Source: Allodiplogaster sudhausi
Taxonomy: Eukaryota; Nematoda; Chromadorea; Rhabditida; Diplogasteridae
Direction of reading: 5' to 3'
Length of the DNA stretch: 64,000 nucleotides
Assembly (NCBI GenBank): GCA_945643635.1
Contig: CALZFC010000059.1
Coordinates: forward strand, 1,632,501 to 1,696,500
The notes below the pieces were generated by a model that was not told the origin of the DNA, made no database searches, and was given only the letters and a program-made list of their open reading frames with translations. The translations under genes and the position numbers were made by a program. Every line of letters starts with the position of its first letter. The stretch's first letter is position 1. Shown here piece by piece: positions 13,105-24,920 of the stretch.

Positions 13105-13872
13105 CTCGAACTTCTAGCTTCCCGGAAAAAAACGAACAGAAATTTATTTGGACAGGTCGGGAACGAAAAAAACCGGATACTACCATCAGACTTAATCGTG
13201 TAAAAAGTATACACAGATCACAGGGAATAAATACACGGGAAAAATACAGATAAAACTCTAAACAAATACAAGTAAACAATAAGATAAGAAGCGACAAGCA
13301 TTTTCCTTGCATTTTTCACTTCGAATTTTAGTGTGAAATTTAAAAGTCACGAGTGTCGTGGTGTCTTCTTGTTTAGGAAAAGTAGGACACAGTGAAATGT
13401 TATTTCGAATTTGTCGTCCCGAAGTGACTCTTGAACACACTAAAACTTGCAGTTTGTAGCAATTTCATTTGCGGTTGGAATTCATATGAATGTGGTTTTC
13501 TGCTTGCGTTTTCGCCAGTTTCTGCTCATTATACATTTCTTCGCCTTAGATTGCCGTGCATAATGTGCTGTCACTGTCATCGTGTTCTTTCGCCAGGAGG
13601 ATAATTTTTGAACGGTTGCACTTTTTGGGACGCACGCTTCAATCATGTCTCTTTCTCGCCGTCCCCAGTCATGCTGCCTCATTCTTGCCCTCTCTGTCTC
13701 TGTTTGTTCTCTTCTCGCCCCCTCCCTTGTTCCTCGCTGCCCTTCGTTTTCACTCTTATGCGATCATTGAACCGAAGATATCACGCCATTTTCTAACTAC
13801 CTTCCTGCTCGTTGCACCCTCGCATTCTTCCCGTTACCCAGTACCGCACAGAGTTCCCACTCCCTCTCTCTT

Positions 13873-13911
<39 letters not shown>

Positions 13912-14612
13912 TTCTCAACTCTCCCCCAAGGACTTCCAGCTCATTATTTGTCAATCTATCACATATAAGTATTATCACTTTATCTTCCGCTCTTTCTTAC
14001 AATTAATTAATGTCGACATCTTGATTTGCAATGTCGGCTGGACAAGATCAACTTTTATCTCTTCTTATCTACTTCCTTGCCACTTCCTGCCCGGCCTCTC
14101 CATCAGAGCCCCCACTTTGACTAGCAGTTGTCTGCTGTAATGTGACGAACTTTAAGACCCGGGAAAAGAGGAAAAGAAAAGCAGTTTGCTTTCTTTCTTT
14201 CTTTTCATCATTCTTTCTTCACTGTCATATCTACTCTTCTTCTTCTTATTTCTATGAGTCTTCTTCCGCAAGTGTTAAGTAGTTTCGAAAGTCGAACGAT
14301 CAAAAGTCCTACCTCATTCAATTAGCCACAACTTTTCTCGCCTGATTTACTCGACCGGCCATCGAACACTTTTGAGGTGCCTTTACATGATTTTGTTGTT
14401 CTTTTATGCTTACTCGCTGCTGCTAATAAGATTGTCACCAGTTTGTATTCACCAGAACAAGGAAGTGTTATGAAGTTTTTTTTTCGGAGATGAAACCCCT
14501 AAAGAACGCGAATTATACCTTGATTGTTTTTTTATATTATATTCTTTCTCCTTCGCGAACAACTTTGTTCTCGCTGTGTAACCAAGAGGGGAGCCGAGAA
14601 AATCCGCCTCGG
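13105..14612. other. head-to-head intergenic region between BRD8 and the MBOAT gene
   Basis: About 1.6 kb separate the two divergent start codons, so the promoters of both genes are expected here. The 13500-14140 part is pyrimidine-rich on the plus strand, with a (CT)n at 13861-13910. The long open frame at 13556-14140 is low-complexity and not supported as coding. I could not place a specific promoter element. Confidence 0.5.
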
Positions 14613-14656
14613 CCCCGGGGCCAAAAGTATCCCTATCCGATACTTTTGGCCCCGGG
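14613..14656. repeat. GC-rich hairpin upstream of the MBOAT gene
   Basis: The sequence CCCCGGGGCCAAAAGTATC is followed after 7 nt by its inverted complement, and CCAAAAGTATC then occurs once more directly after it. It lies about 45 bp before the presumed trans-splice acceptor of the MBOAT gene. It could be a small inverted-repeat insertion or a structured 5' element; only the symmetry is directly visible. Confidence 0.8.
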
Positions 14657-14691
14657 CCAAAAGTATCAAGAACTGAGGACCAAATCAGAGT

Positions 14692-14701
14692 ACAGTTTTA
14701 G
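14692..14701 (+). promoter_or_regulatory. candidate spliced-leader trans-splice acceptor, MBOAT gene
   Basis: ACAGTTTTAG ends 11 nt before the ATG at 14713, and no upstream coding exon fits. This suits nematode SL addition. A cis-spliced 5'UTR intron would look the same. Confidence 0.5.
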
Positions 14702-14712
14702 AGACTTCTCCA

Positions 14713-15032
14713 ATGGGCCTTGTCGGCAGTCTTGCCGATCTACTTCAAACACGCGAAGATGGACTCCGTCTTCTTCTTACGATGCTACTGGGTTATTGTT
14801 GTTTCATTTTTATTTTTATTTTTATTTTTTTCAAAATAAATTTTAACTCGCATGACATGCATCTATTCTCCAGAATAAAAAAAAGACAGCTTTGGGGAAA
14901 CAAGATGACGAATCGAGAATATACTTGTTTTTACAACAACAAAAAAAAGCTTTAGACAAAAGTGCTATTATTTTATTTGCGAACCACCGAAGCGGCACTA
15001 TAATCTCTATCATAAGAAGGTGTCCAACTACT

Positions 15033-15088
<56 letters not shown>

Positions 15089-17868
15089 TGCCCAGAGACA
15101 TGACCATGCACTTGGAGGACAACTATTTGCAAGAAAATATTGTTGCTCCCAACGTCTAATCTCTTCGCTTTTTGGTCGTTCTGGTCCTGTTCTCGCTTCT
15201 TTTGATTGGCCCCTGAAGAACATGACCATGCACTTGGAGGACAACCAGGGAATAAAAGGGTTGTCGGATTCCGGCGACCTACCCTGTTTTTGGGGCATTT
15301 GAATTACACCAGTCTGTTTTTTTGTTAGGAATGTTAGGTGAGACGGTTACTTATGGTTAACACACCCAACACAATGTATTTTAAAACAAAATATCAACGA
15401 GGCTAGTGTTTAATGGCTTGTCTGTGCTAAAAATAATCAGAGAGTTCGGAGAAAATAGTTTCCTCAACTGGTGTTGTCGGTGTTGTACTTTGAAAAATAT
15501 TTTTATATCTAAAATTTAGCTCGTCGGTGTTTACCCTAGTCTGTGAGCATACTTCTAGGTGGATGTTTCAGCTATCCAATATATCAAATTGTAGAGAAAA
15601 TTCGGGGAGGCGGATTGCACCATTTTGATCTCCGGAAAAATCAAAATAAATCACATTAATTTAGCTTTGAAAGTATGAAATTAGTTCGCCGTTTAATTCG
15701 AATCTTGTTTGATTTTGTAGGCTATGAAAAAGTAGTCATTTGGGGAATCAAAATGGTGCGATCAGCCTCCCTGAATTTCCTCTACAATTTGATATATTGG
15801 ATGACTCAAACAACCCCCGGGAAGTATGCTCACAGACTAGGGTAAACGCCGACGAGCTCTTTTCTGACGTCCGTCCTTCGCTACTTTACACTACGCAGGT
15901 TTTTCGTTCAATATTGTCGAACATTGGGTCAAACTCAAAACTGCTGTTGCGTTTCCATAAACACATATTTAAAAAAAAAGTTAGATTTTTACTACACTAC
16001 CCTGTTTTCTGACTAATTTTTTTTGGCCTACCCTACCCTGTTTTGGAAAGCCATCCGGCAAGGCTTTTATTCCCTGAGAACAACACCGAATTTTCTAGAT
16101 ATATGATTCCCAAACATATTTTTTGTGAAATATTTTTTTCTTTAGAAATTAAACACCTTCATCAAATTCTTCGAATTTTATTTTTATTTTTGCATTGCCT
16201 TCATTGATTACTTTGTTGAGAAAAAAAAGCCACCGTTTTGTTCATTATGTCGGGGTACCGTAGACTAAAATAGTGTTCAATGAATGAACGGATTAAATTT
16301 TATTTTAGAACCATTTTATTTTCTAAAAAGGTTTTTTACCCGTGCAAATCATTCGGCAACGCTTGTTGTATGCTACCGTGGTTTTCATTGCGCTCATACC
16401 CTCTTATATTTCCGGCGGAATTAGTACTCGCTTGGTCGCAGATATATAATAGTCGTTAAAAATATCCTGAAGGTTCGTACACAGAATGAACTTTTTAAGA
16501 AATTAGATTAAACAAAAAGGTATTGCTGAATTAATTAATTATGTTTTTGTTTAAGTTGTAAGAAGTGCGTTTCCTCGATTCCAGGCTACCCTCTCGCTGC
16601 CCTTCATCGATCTTTCTTCTACAAGCAATCAGCGCACATCCAACACATCTTCTTTGTCACTGTCGGCATCTCTCTCTACGCCTTCAACTACGGTATTATC
16701 GTTTTTCTCGGGGATACCGTATTCGAGTAGCAGAACTGATGACAGTATTTTTGAAAAGAAACGGTTGCACATGTAACGAAAGAGGTCTGGTGAACACGAT
16801 TCTATAGAAAGGTTTTTTTTCTCGTTTGAAAAGTAGAATAAAATTTATTACTGAGGAAGGAGAGATGTTTCTTTTTGCAATTTCTTTTCATATGGAGTAA
16901 GAGTCGCTCCTTGCTTGTTATTTTACCGTTTGCCCCATATTTAGTTGCCAGGGCTGTGACTGAAATCCACAATAGATAGAGAGGAAGTAGTAAAAACCGG
17001 TTGGGATAGGGAAAATGTTGCAAAGCATTCATGATTGGGATGGCTCAAGAAAACAATTTCTATTAAAGTATTCGCCGAAGACAGGTTAAGCTAACAATAA
17101 GGCTCTCTAGAGACTCCGGTTATGTTTGTCAAATCGACCGCACCTATCAAGCTCATTCTCAGGATACCAAATCTTAAACCCAATCTCAGGATACCAAGTC
17201 TTAAACCCAATCTCAGGATACCAAGTCTTAAACCCAATCTCAGGATACCAAGTCTTAAACCCAATCTCAGGATACCAAGTCTTAAACCCAATCTCAGGAT
17301 ACCAAGTCTACCACGCCCTCCTGTCGACCTTCTTCGCCTTCTGCATCACCAACTTCATTCCGGGCACGCAACACTCGGTCATAGCTGCGCATGCTGCATT
17401 TTTGGTTGGCTATCTATCATTTTGTCGTTATAATTATACCGGTTAAAAGGTACTAATTAGTTTTTTTCCATGCTTTTGCCTTCACAGTCATGAAAATAAT
17501 ATAACATTATAATGGAAATTGAAAGAAGAAGAAAAAGGATTTTTTTAACGTTAATTATATATAAACAAAAATAGAAGGCGAGCATGATTCATTCTGTCGA
17601 AATTCAAACAAATAGAAGTTAAAAAGAGATATTAAAACTTTTGTAAAGTTATTAGTAAACAAAAAATAGAATAAAAATTTAAAGCAAAACTGGTAGTCTC
17701 CTTTCTTAAGGGCCACCTCCTGGTCGGCTACTGGTTCGCCGAGTCGGCCAAGTATGACATCACGTGGACAACGCCCTTCTGCATCATGTGCCTCCGCTAC
17801 ATCGGACTTGTCATGGATGTCTACGATGGACATAATTTGGTATCTCTCTCTCTCTCTCTCTTTCTCTC

Positions 17869-17907
<39 letters not shown>

Positions 17908-20900
17908 CCTCTTTCTCTTTCTTTCTCTCGCGTCTCTTATCTCTCCCTTGCCTTCTCTCGGCTTTCATCATCTCTTTTTCTGAAGCTCTCTCGTATCACT
18001 ATCTCCCTATTTCGCTTTTTCTTTATCCTCTGCATTTTTTAATCTCACATTTCACCCAAATGTTGGATTTATGCAAATTTTGGGACTTCAGATTACTTTA
18101 TTTAGAAAAAAGTTGTTCATTAATCGTTATTTTACGCACCCGTGGTTTTCATGCCGGTCTTTCATCCTTATACGACTACTCGACCTCAAACTCGTTCCCT
18201 GACAACCCCCGAATAGAGTAAATGAAAAAGATATTGTTGGATTGGTTATACTCTCTCATATATCTGGCTCAATTTTTCATGTATTTAGCAAATTTAATAT
18301 AATTTTATTTACTCTTTGCAGAAAACGGCGAAACCGGATCAGAAGCTAACGGGCGTTTCAGACAAGCCTTCCCTGCTTGAGATTGCTGCTTTTGGCTTCC
18401 ATTTCACGGGAACTTTCGTCGGTGCGTCTTTTCTCGCATTCTTCGTCTTCTGTTTCCCCAACACATAATGGTTTTTTTCTCCTTAGTATGCGCTAAATCT
18501 ACGAGCTTATTTAATCACTAATAATATAATATGTGAGCAGTCATAATTGCATTAACCGTTATTAAACTTGCTATATTCCAAGAATTCTGCATTAATTGTA
18601 AAGATTTGACGTGAGGTACTGTAGCCGTCTTTTCTCTTCAGGACCACAGTTCACGCTTGTCCGCTTCCGTAAGTATGTCAACGGTGACTTTCTGGATAAA
18701 AAGACGGGAGAAGTACGCCAAAGCAGGTAGTTGTAGATGTAGGAGATGGGGGAATAAGAAGATCTAGTATTTACGAAAACTAAGAAGGAAATCGTTCGCG
18801 AAAGAACAAATAATTTCCTCAGTTTTACCATATCTGAACTTGATTTTGTATTGGTATTTGTTGCCCGCATTTAATTAACCTAGTAATTTGTAAAAAAAAA
18901 TCCATAAATATTTCAAATACTGTGTTATGTATATCGCGCCTAAGAGCTCGCTCTTAAGACAGCCTATCAGTAAGGTTCGAGCAGGGCGCAATACAGTGCT
19001 GTACTAGGAAATTTTTGATTTTTAAAATTGCTGAAAACTAGACCATTTGTAGAACTCGACATGCTCTTCAAAACTGCATGTCGAGTTGTACAAATGGTCT
19101 TGTTTTCAGCTATTTTAAAAATCAAAAATTTCCTAGTACAGGGTACAGATCGAGCCTTACAGGTAGGCTGTCTTAAATAAGTTGGTTATAAAAAAAAACA
19201 ATTTTCATATAATAACGTATTTAAATAATTTGTTATGTGAAGGCAATTTGCAATAATAAAAAAAATTTAATAAATTTTCAGCCTGATGCCCTCGCTTGGC
19301 CGCTTCGTGGCCGGCGTCACTTATATGGTGATCCATCAATGGGGGGCTGTCTGGATTCCGAACGACTATCTCAACACGCCAGAATTCTTTGTATGCTCGA
19401 GATATCTATTACAAAATATTCCGCTATTTTATATTTCCTAATTTAAAATACAAGTTTACACTCAAGACTTCGAGCACTTATTTTGTAGTATTTATATACT
19501 TTGGTATTTAAACTATGAAAACTATAGATTCCAAGTATATATTCGGAATTTGCGATTGATGGTAGGTATTCTCAAGACGAAGGAGTTCTTTGCGTGCTGG
19601 GATATTTTTTTGATATTTGAAGAAATAATCGTAAATAGTTCACCAATTTCCTTGAATATTATAGCTATTCCAAATACATGTATTCTCTTTGCAGAACCAG
19701 TCGTTCTTCTGGCGGTGGACCTGGGTTACACTCTGGTACAGGTGGGATTGGCCCAATTTATGAACATGTTTAGATAAACGTATATTTGATATTTCCATGA
19801 AAATAATCTTAATTTGTAAGCTGTTTTTATAGACAAAGGCTTAAAAATATATTTGTAAAAAAAAAAGAATGAAAATCTCAAAATTTCTTCAGATTTACCA
19901 TGATGCGTTACTGTGCAGCGTGGCTGATAACAGAAGGAGCGGCTATCCTGTGTGGGCTCGGATATAACGGAGTGGACGAGAAAGGAGAAGACAAGTTAGA
20001 GAGAGAGAGAGAGGAGAGATAAAGAGGGAGAGAGAATGGGAAACAGGATCCCTTCCTTATAATGATAAGAGTAACGAATTGGGGTTTCGCTCCTTCTTTT
20101 TCATTTTTTTTTTCTTTGCGTCTATTTTGCATATTTTGACGTGCAAATGATGTTTTTGCACTGTCCATCATGCTTTCCGTGCCCAAGCCCCATGCTCTAC
20201 ACTCTTTTTTCTAAGCCGTCGACATTGCCATTAATTTAGATGGGACGGAGTCCGCGACCTCTGCATCTCTGGCTGGGAGCTCGGCTACGACTACAATGAT
20301 GTCGTGACCTCCTTCAACGTCGGCACCAACATCTTTGCCAAGAAGTACACATTATTTTTTGATCTATAAAATTTTTTCAAATAAATTTTTAAAAGTTAAT
20401 TTCTGTTGAAAAACGCATTGAAGTGATTTAGTAAGATATGCTCTAAATACTTTTGTATATGTGTGCTTTCAAATATAGAAAAAAGAAATAAGGTTGAAAA
20501 TTTTCAATAAATAAATTATCAGTATTGTAATTTATTTAATGAAGTTCATAAAGGCGCACGAATCCCAACCATAATATTTTTTATATTTTCCTGGCTGATG
20601 TTTCTCCCAAAATCGCATATTCTCTTGCTCTCGTGTCAGGCAAAAAGGCGCGAATTCAAATATGAGTTTTTCTGCTTGTTTAATTTGTATAAATACCTTG
20701 CAGCCACCTCTTCCGCCGCATGCGCTTCCTGGGCAGCAAGATGGCCGCTCACCTGGCCACTCTGATGTACCTCGCAGTCTGGCACGGCTACCATCTCGGC
20801 TACTTCCTCCTCTTCTTCTACGAACTCGGCTGTGTTGTCGCGCAGGAACAGGTACTGTACCGGGAAATAGATGGCATACTGTAGTTCATTTCCGTTCGGG

Positions 20901-22164
20901 ACCACTTGTGGTTGGCGCAAGCATTGAAAAGGAACTTACAATGAAGGTTTTGTCTTGAACTGTTCTTTTCCCGAACAAGGCTCTCTTGGGGTATAGATAA
21001 AATTGAAAAAGGGGAGAGGAAACATTGGGCTTTATTTAATCTTTTTATTCGAGATTTTCGTGTAGAAAAATATTACTGAAATGATATTGTTAGAGGCGAT
21101 CAATTTTGAATTAAATTCAAAATAGGCAATGCAATGATTTATATTGTACTCGATTCTAAAGAATGTGAATTTTGATTTGTAAAATGTTCTATGTTTCTTT
21201 CTCCCCTTCTCTGCCTCTGAAATTATATTGAATAAAAAATTGATAGTAATGATGATGATGATGAATTTGTAGTGGTACTCGATCCTGAAGCGTCTTCCCT
21301 CCCTCCAAGCCTTCTTCCGCCAGCCCTTCATGCGGCCGTTCGTCTTCATCTTCTCTCGCGCGTTGATCAACTATAGCATGGCCTTCGGCTTCATCACATT
21401 CGGACTCGTCAAGAAGGAGATCTGGTGGAATGTCAGTTGGAGCATGTAGTTAATTAGTCATTAAAGCAAAAAGCGGTTATAAAACAAACTTATTAACTTA
21501 TTTGAAGAAGTTCTTATTAAAGGAGCACTAGAGTCAACCGTAATCTAGTTGAATTTTTCTGATTATTTTAGTAGTGATCTCTCCAAATCACATGCTCCCT
21601 CGGCCTTGTGTTTAGAAAAAAAAAATGCCCAAATTCAACATTCTTGTTTGGCTCCTTTAAATGAAAACGAGTATTGCGAAGGCCAGGAATACTAGCTAGT
21701 TTTTGATTCGGTTTAGATCATGATGTACTTTCACAGGCTTCTTATGGTAAGAAAATTGGAGATTTTTGAACCTGATAATTTTTTTTTTTCATAATTTAAG
21801 CCACTAAAGTCACTCTTCTTCGCGGGCTACATCTTCTACTTTGTACTGTGCCCTGTCGGATTCATGGTGGGTCTATCCACGCTATTTTTTTTATGTAATT
21901 TTTTTTATTAAAAATTTTCTCTTTCCATAAATAATTTTTATCTTATAAAAAAATTCTATTTTCAAAATTTGATAAAAAGGGAAGAGTAATCCAAAGAAAA
22001 CTTTAAAAACAAATGTGCACCCTACAATTAAGCTCCTTCGTCGCGTCGTGCCCCGCCTTCCTGCAGAGAAGAAGCCCGGGCAGGCAGATATCGACGCAAG
22101 CAGTGCAGCGACCAGCAGTGCGGTGTCCAGCAACGAGGAGGGCAACACCAAGAAGGAATTGTAA
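14713..22164 (+). CDS. LPCAT3: MBOAT lysophospholipid acyltransferase, LPCAT3/MBOAT5 type (14 exons, 491 codons)
   Basis: An ER membrane enzyme that transfers acyl-CoA chains onto lysophospholipids in the Lands cycle; C. elegans mboa-6 and fly nessy belong to the same clade. Exons: 14713-14791, 16585-16692, 17298-17404, 17711-17839, 18322-18421, 18642-18726, 19282-19390, 19695-19741, 19893-19994, 20240-20344, 20704-20851, 21273-21431, 21801-21866, 22033-22164. All phases join, giving 491 codons against 487 in human LPCAT3. Family marks: SAKYDITWTTPFC; RYIGLVMDVYDG; KPSLLEIAAF; GPQFT; WLITEGAAILCGLGYNG; the MBOAT Asn in SFNVGTNIFAK; the catalytic His in AVWHGYHLGYF. The C-terminus KKEL is a dilysine ER-retrieval signal, as in the human KKME ending. 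Introns hold a hAT-like element, a foldback element and CT repeats. Identification is firm; the substrate is inferred from the family. Confidence 0.93.
15034..15082 (+). repeat. (CT)n microsatellite, MBOAT intron 1
   Basis: Nearly pure CT repeat on the sense strand. Just downstream, ACATGACCATGCACTTGGAG occurs twice in direct orientation (about 15098 and 15220), with GACAAC following each copy. Confidence 0.9.
15246..16076. mobile_element. hAT-like foldback element in MBOAT intron 1
   Basis: The element starts CAGGGAATAAAAG and ends CTTTTATTCCCTG, and is flanked by AGGACAAC and AGAACAAC (7/8 target duplication). CAGGG ends plus an 8-bp duplication are typical of hAT transposons. The inside is also inverted: AGCTCGTCGG...ACCCTAG near 15518 is mirrored near 15840, and the block around TTTGATATATTGGAT mirrors 15570-15590. 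No transposase frame is visible, so this is a non-autonomous foldback/MITE. It lies wholly within intron 1. Confidence 0.8.
17161..17300 (+). repeat. 27-bp tandem repeat, each unit carrying a 3' splice site
   Basis: Five units plus the start of the real exon, beginning at 17162, 17189, 17216, 17243, 17270 and 17297. Each has the pattern GGATACCAAGTCTTAAACCC then AATCTCA (the first has AAATC for AAGTC). Each boundary reads CAATCTCAG|GATACC, copying the acceptor of MBOAT exon 3. The unit is nine codons (GYQVLNPIS) and open in the exon frame. Each unit also carries TCTTAAAC, a possible branch-point sequence. Confidence 0.95.
17842..17940 (+). repeat. CT microsatellite at the donor of MBOAT exon 4
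   Basis: (CT)n begins three bases into intron 4, directly after the GTA of the donor at 17840. Sense strand is the pyrimidine strand. Confidence 0.9.
18954..19176. mobile_element. foldback MITE with TTAA ends, MBOAT intron 6
   Basis: A near-perfect inverted repeat of about 105 bp per arm around a 13-nt loop at 19063-19075. The ends are TTAAGACAGCCT and AGGCTGTCTTAA. If TTAA is the target duplication, this would be piggyBac-like; that assignment is inference. No coding content. Confidence 0.8.
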
Positions 22165-23417
22165 CCTTTCTCTCTGACTCTCTCTCGTATATACTCTTAC
22201 GTCCCCTCCCCTCCAGTCCATCTCTCACATCATGGAATTGTCATGTCTCTCCAAATAACGTTGTTTTGTTTGCATCTCTATTACCATCCCCCAAAGTTGT
22301 TGAATTGGATGCCTAGAAAGACTAAAGTGACTGAAATCCTTTTAATACGTGGAATATGTGTTTTATCATATTAGACGAGCACCACTTAATCATGTCCTCT
22401 TTTCTTCTTTTCTGCCTGCAATTCAAAGTCTCTTTAAAACATGTGTTCAACTTTGTTTGTTGTCTACAAATGCATAAGTCTTGTATTTCTCCTGCTGTCC
22501 TTAACGAGAATCATTGTGATGAATACTGTAATCGTAGGGTTATTTTGGTTGCATTTAGCGTGATTCTGTGGGGAATTGTCTCCCAAGTATTCAGGATATC
22601 AAAGATATTTATCCCCTAGAATGGATCATATTGTTAATCTGCTCATAGGACGTTTATCTCTATTGACTATCGAGCTTCTCTCTTGACGCGGAACTTTAAA
22701 CTAGATGTGAAAATTGCATTGTTCTCGTTGGTAGATCATGTTCACAGTACATGAAATGACACCAGTAAAGAATGAACACTATTGTTTTTGCTTCAGACAA
22801 TCGCGAAAATATGCAGATAATATTATAATGCGAATGGTCTAGGTTACAGGCAAACATGATCATCTACATATTAGCAATTGAAATTACGCGTCAACATGCA
22901 TTTGTAGGAGAAATAAAAAGAATAAAATAAGTAGCAACATTCGCAATTGCAAAGTTAATGCGAATATCTAATGCGCTGAATTTATTTTTATCGTAACGCC
23001 CCTTTAAATTCGATGACATCGAATATGTGAAATCTTCGTTAAGAAAACTTTATCTGGCAAAGCATCCTTATGCAGAGGGAAAGAAGAGAAGAGAACGAGG
23101 AAGAGAGAGAGAGAAAGGCTTTTAAAGTGGCCAAAAGACATGGAAAGTGAGCAAGAATCGGAGCTGAAGCATTGGCCGGGGGGGGGGGATAAAGTTCGTT
23201 GTCTACATACATTCACCGCTCAACCTACAAATACATAGATCTGAGCATTAACAGGAATCAAATTTTCAATTCACTCCAATTCAAAATTGTAACTTTAAAT
23301 TATAATTCAAGCAAGTTCTTTCGGCCTCGAGTGCTTAAAATCTCAGTTTAGACGGTATCTTTACTTGGCAGAGTAGAGAGATAGAGAGGAAGTGGAGGTG
23401 GAAGGGGATTTAGAAGG
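22165..23417. other. intergenic region downstream of the MBOAT gene
   Basis: AT-rich; AATAAAAAGAATAAAATAAG near 22911 is a possible distal polyadenylation region. A GA-rich patch lies near 23083-23115 and a G-run at about 23179-23188. The open frames at 22356-22619 and 23004-23216 lack splice sites or family features. No gene was identified. Confidence 0.4.
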
Positions 23418-23680
23418 CGAAGAGAGAGGCAAGACCGGCCACGGCGAGGAAGGGCGCGAAGAGTGCCTGAATGGAAAACATTTATCACGAGATTATTCCT
23501 ACCTTTCATCGAAATGAATTCAAATCAGTCATAATTTCATATATTTTCCATTTTGCTTTAAAAAAGAAATGATTGATTGATCGACGATGCCGAACTCACA
23601 GCGCCGTTGGTGGTGGATTCGTCAGTCGTGCCAGCGCCGCTGAGGGTGGTGGCGTCCGGAGAGCAGGTGCTGTTGTAGGA
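23418..23680 (-). CDS. 3' end of a gene for a GPI-anchored-type surface protein (partial)
   Basis: Two minus-strand exons. The upstream one (about 23599-23680) encodes a Cys/Thr/Ser-rich piece (TCSPDATTLSGAGTTDESTT) and ends at a GTGAGT donor. The last one (about 23418-23468) encodes ALFAPFLAVAGLASLFAF and a TAA stop. A hydrophobic tail ending exactly at the C-terminus after a small-residue stretch is the layout of a GPI-attachment signal. Phase is continuous. Upstream exons were not identified with confidence; a Ser/Thr-rich open stretch on the same strand at about 27910-28060 is one possibility. Product family unknown. Confidence 0.55.
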
Positions 23681-24277
23681 CGAAAATTACTTTTACCGTA
23701 TTCTTTGAAATAGGATAGGTAACAGTGTTGCTTTTCTTGCTATATTACCACTGGTGACTTGGCCTATTATTTGCATGCCCTTAGGGCCCGAAATTTCGTC
23801 CGCCAGGTCCCGCTGTTTCTGTATGGGCCCTTGAATTTTTGGGCCGGGCGGTTCGTCCAGGCCCGAGTTTTTAATATTTTAGATTCCAATTTCCAATTAA
23901 TTCGTCATTTTCTCAGCCAACATTTTTTTCTTTTATTTCCCGTTTACAAAACTTTTCATCTACTTCATTCCGATGCAGAATACGACTCCTAAACTGTTAT
24001 ATTACGTGTGGGCAATATGAGTTCGGGCGGGCACGAGGATGTGTGCAAGTACATCTGCAAAAAAGGGTACTCAAGCGGGCTTAGAGCACTAATTGTAAGT
24101 TGGGCGCGGCTCGAGTCATCTATGAGCGGCCGAGAATATTGGCTCAAAAATATTCTGGTGTAAACGGGGGGAGAGGCATTGAGAAAAAAAATTACAATTT
24201 GGTCCTTTTAACATAGCTAGTTTGGAATGTGGTTGCTAACATAGCTGCTACCACATTTAACTATTTCCATTTTTGCA

Positions 24278-24419
24278 GTGTTACCTTTAGTGGGAACTAC
24301 GATAAAGTGAAGACGCATGATCCGACTCTTCACGATATGATTGTTCTGTTTGACAGGGCTCACGAACAAGAAGCGGCAAAAAGAAATCTTAATCCAACTC
24401 TACACCCAGTTTACTACTA
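24278..24419 (+). CDS. orphan last exon, unknown protein
   Basis: After the acceptor TTTTTGCAG an open frame VTFSGNYDKVKTHDPTLHDM continues through RAHEQEAAKRNLNPTLHP to a TAA stop. Composition and codon use look coding, but no convincing upstream exon was found in 22.2-24.2 kb. It may be the remnant of a gene or the last exon of one with a long intron. I do not recognise the family. Confidence 0.4.
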
Positions 24420-24920
24420 ATCCATCTTAAACGCCACCCTCGTGTACCCAGTAATCATAGTTACCATCACCATTATTTCGTTGAACACATTTTTCCCCAA
24501 CAAACATCACATCAATATATGTTCATATGTACATTACTGTCATAATTCGGCATAAACGAACGTTGCTTTAAGTTAATTGATATGTTTTACGAAAAAACAA
24601 AGCGTCTAAGATGATCATGAGCTATGTATGTACAGAAGATGATCATGCTCACAGTGTTCCAGCTCAACCCGCTCACCGGACCCCAGATTTTTATTTATTT
24701 TACAAGCTAAAATAGTTATTTTTAAATTTCAAACAATACACATTTTTCTGTTTATTTTCCTCATTTTTTTAAATATGGTACTAATAAAAATATGTGCATA
24801 TATGTATGTATGTATGTAAGTACGATTCATACTTTGTTGTTGCCGAGGAGCTCCTTGCGCATCATGTTTTTTTTTCTTGAAGAGGAGAGAAGGTTTTGGA
24901 ATGTCTAGGAAATTGTATCC

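Noticed and set aside
13556..14140. 194-codon plus-strand open frame
   Set aside because: Pyrimidine-rich low-complexity sequence in the divergent promoter region; no acceptor, donor or domain.
23759..24160. Region with repeated GGGCCCG words and an open frame
   Set aside because: GC-rich words and an open frame but no consistent splice-bounded exon; no element ends could be defined.
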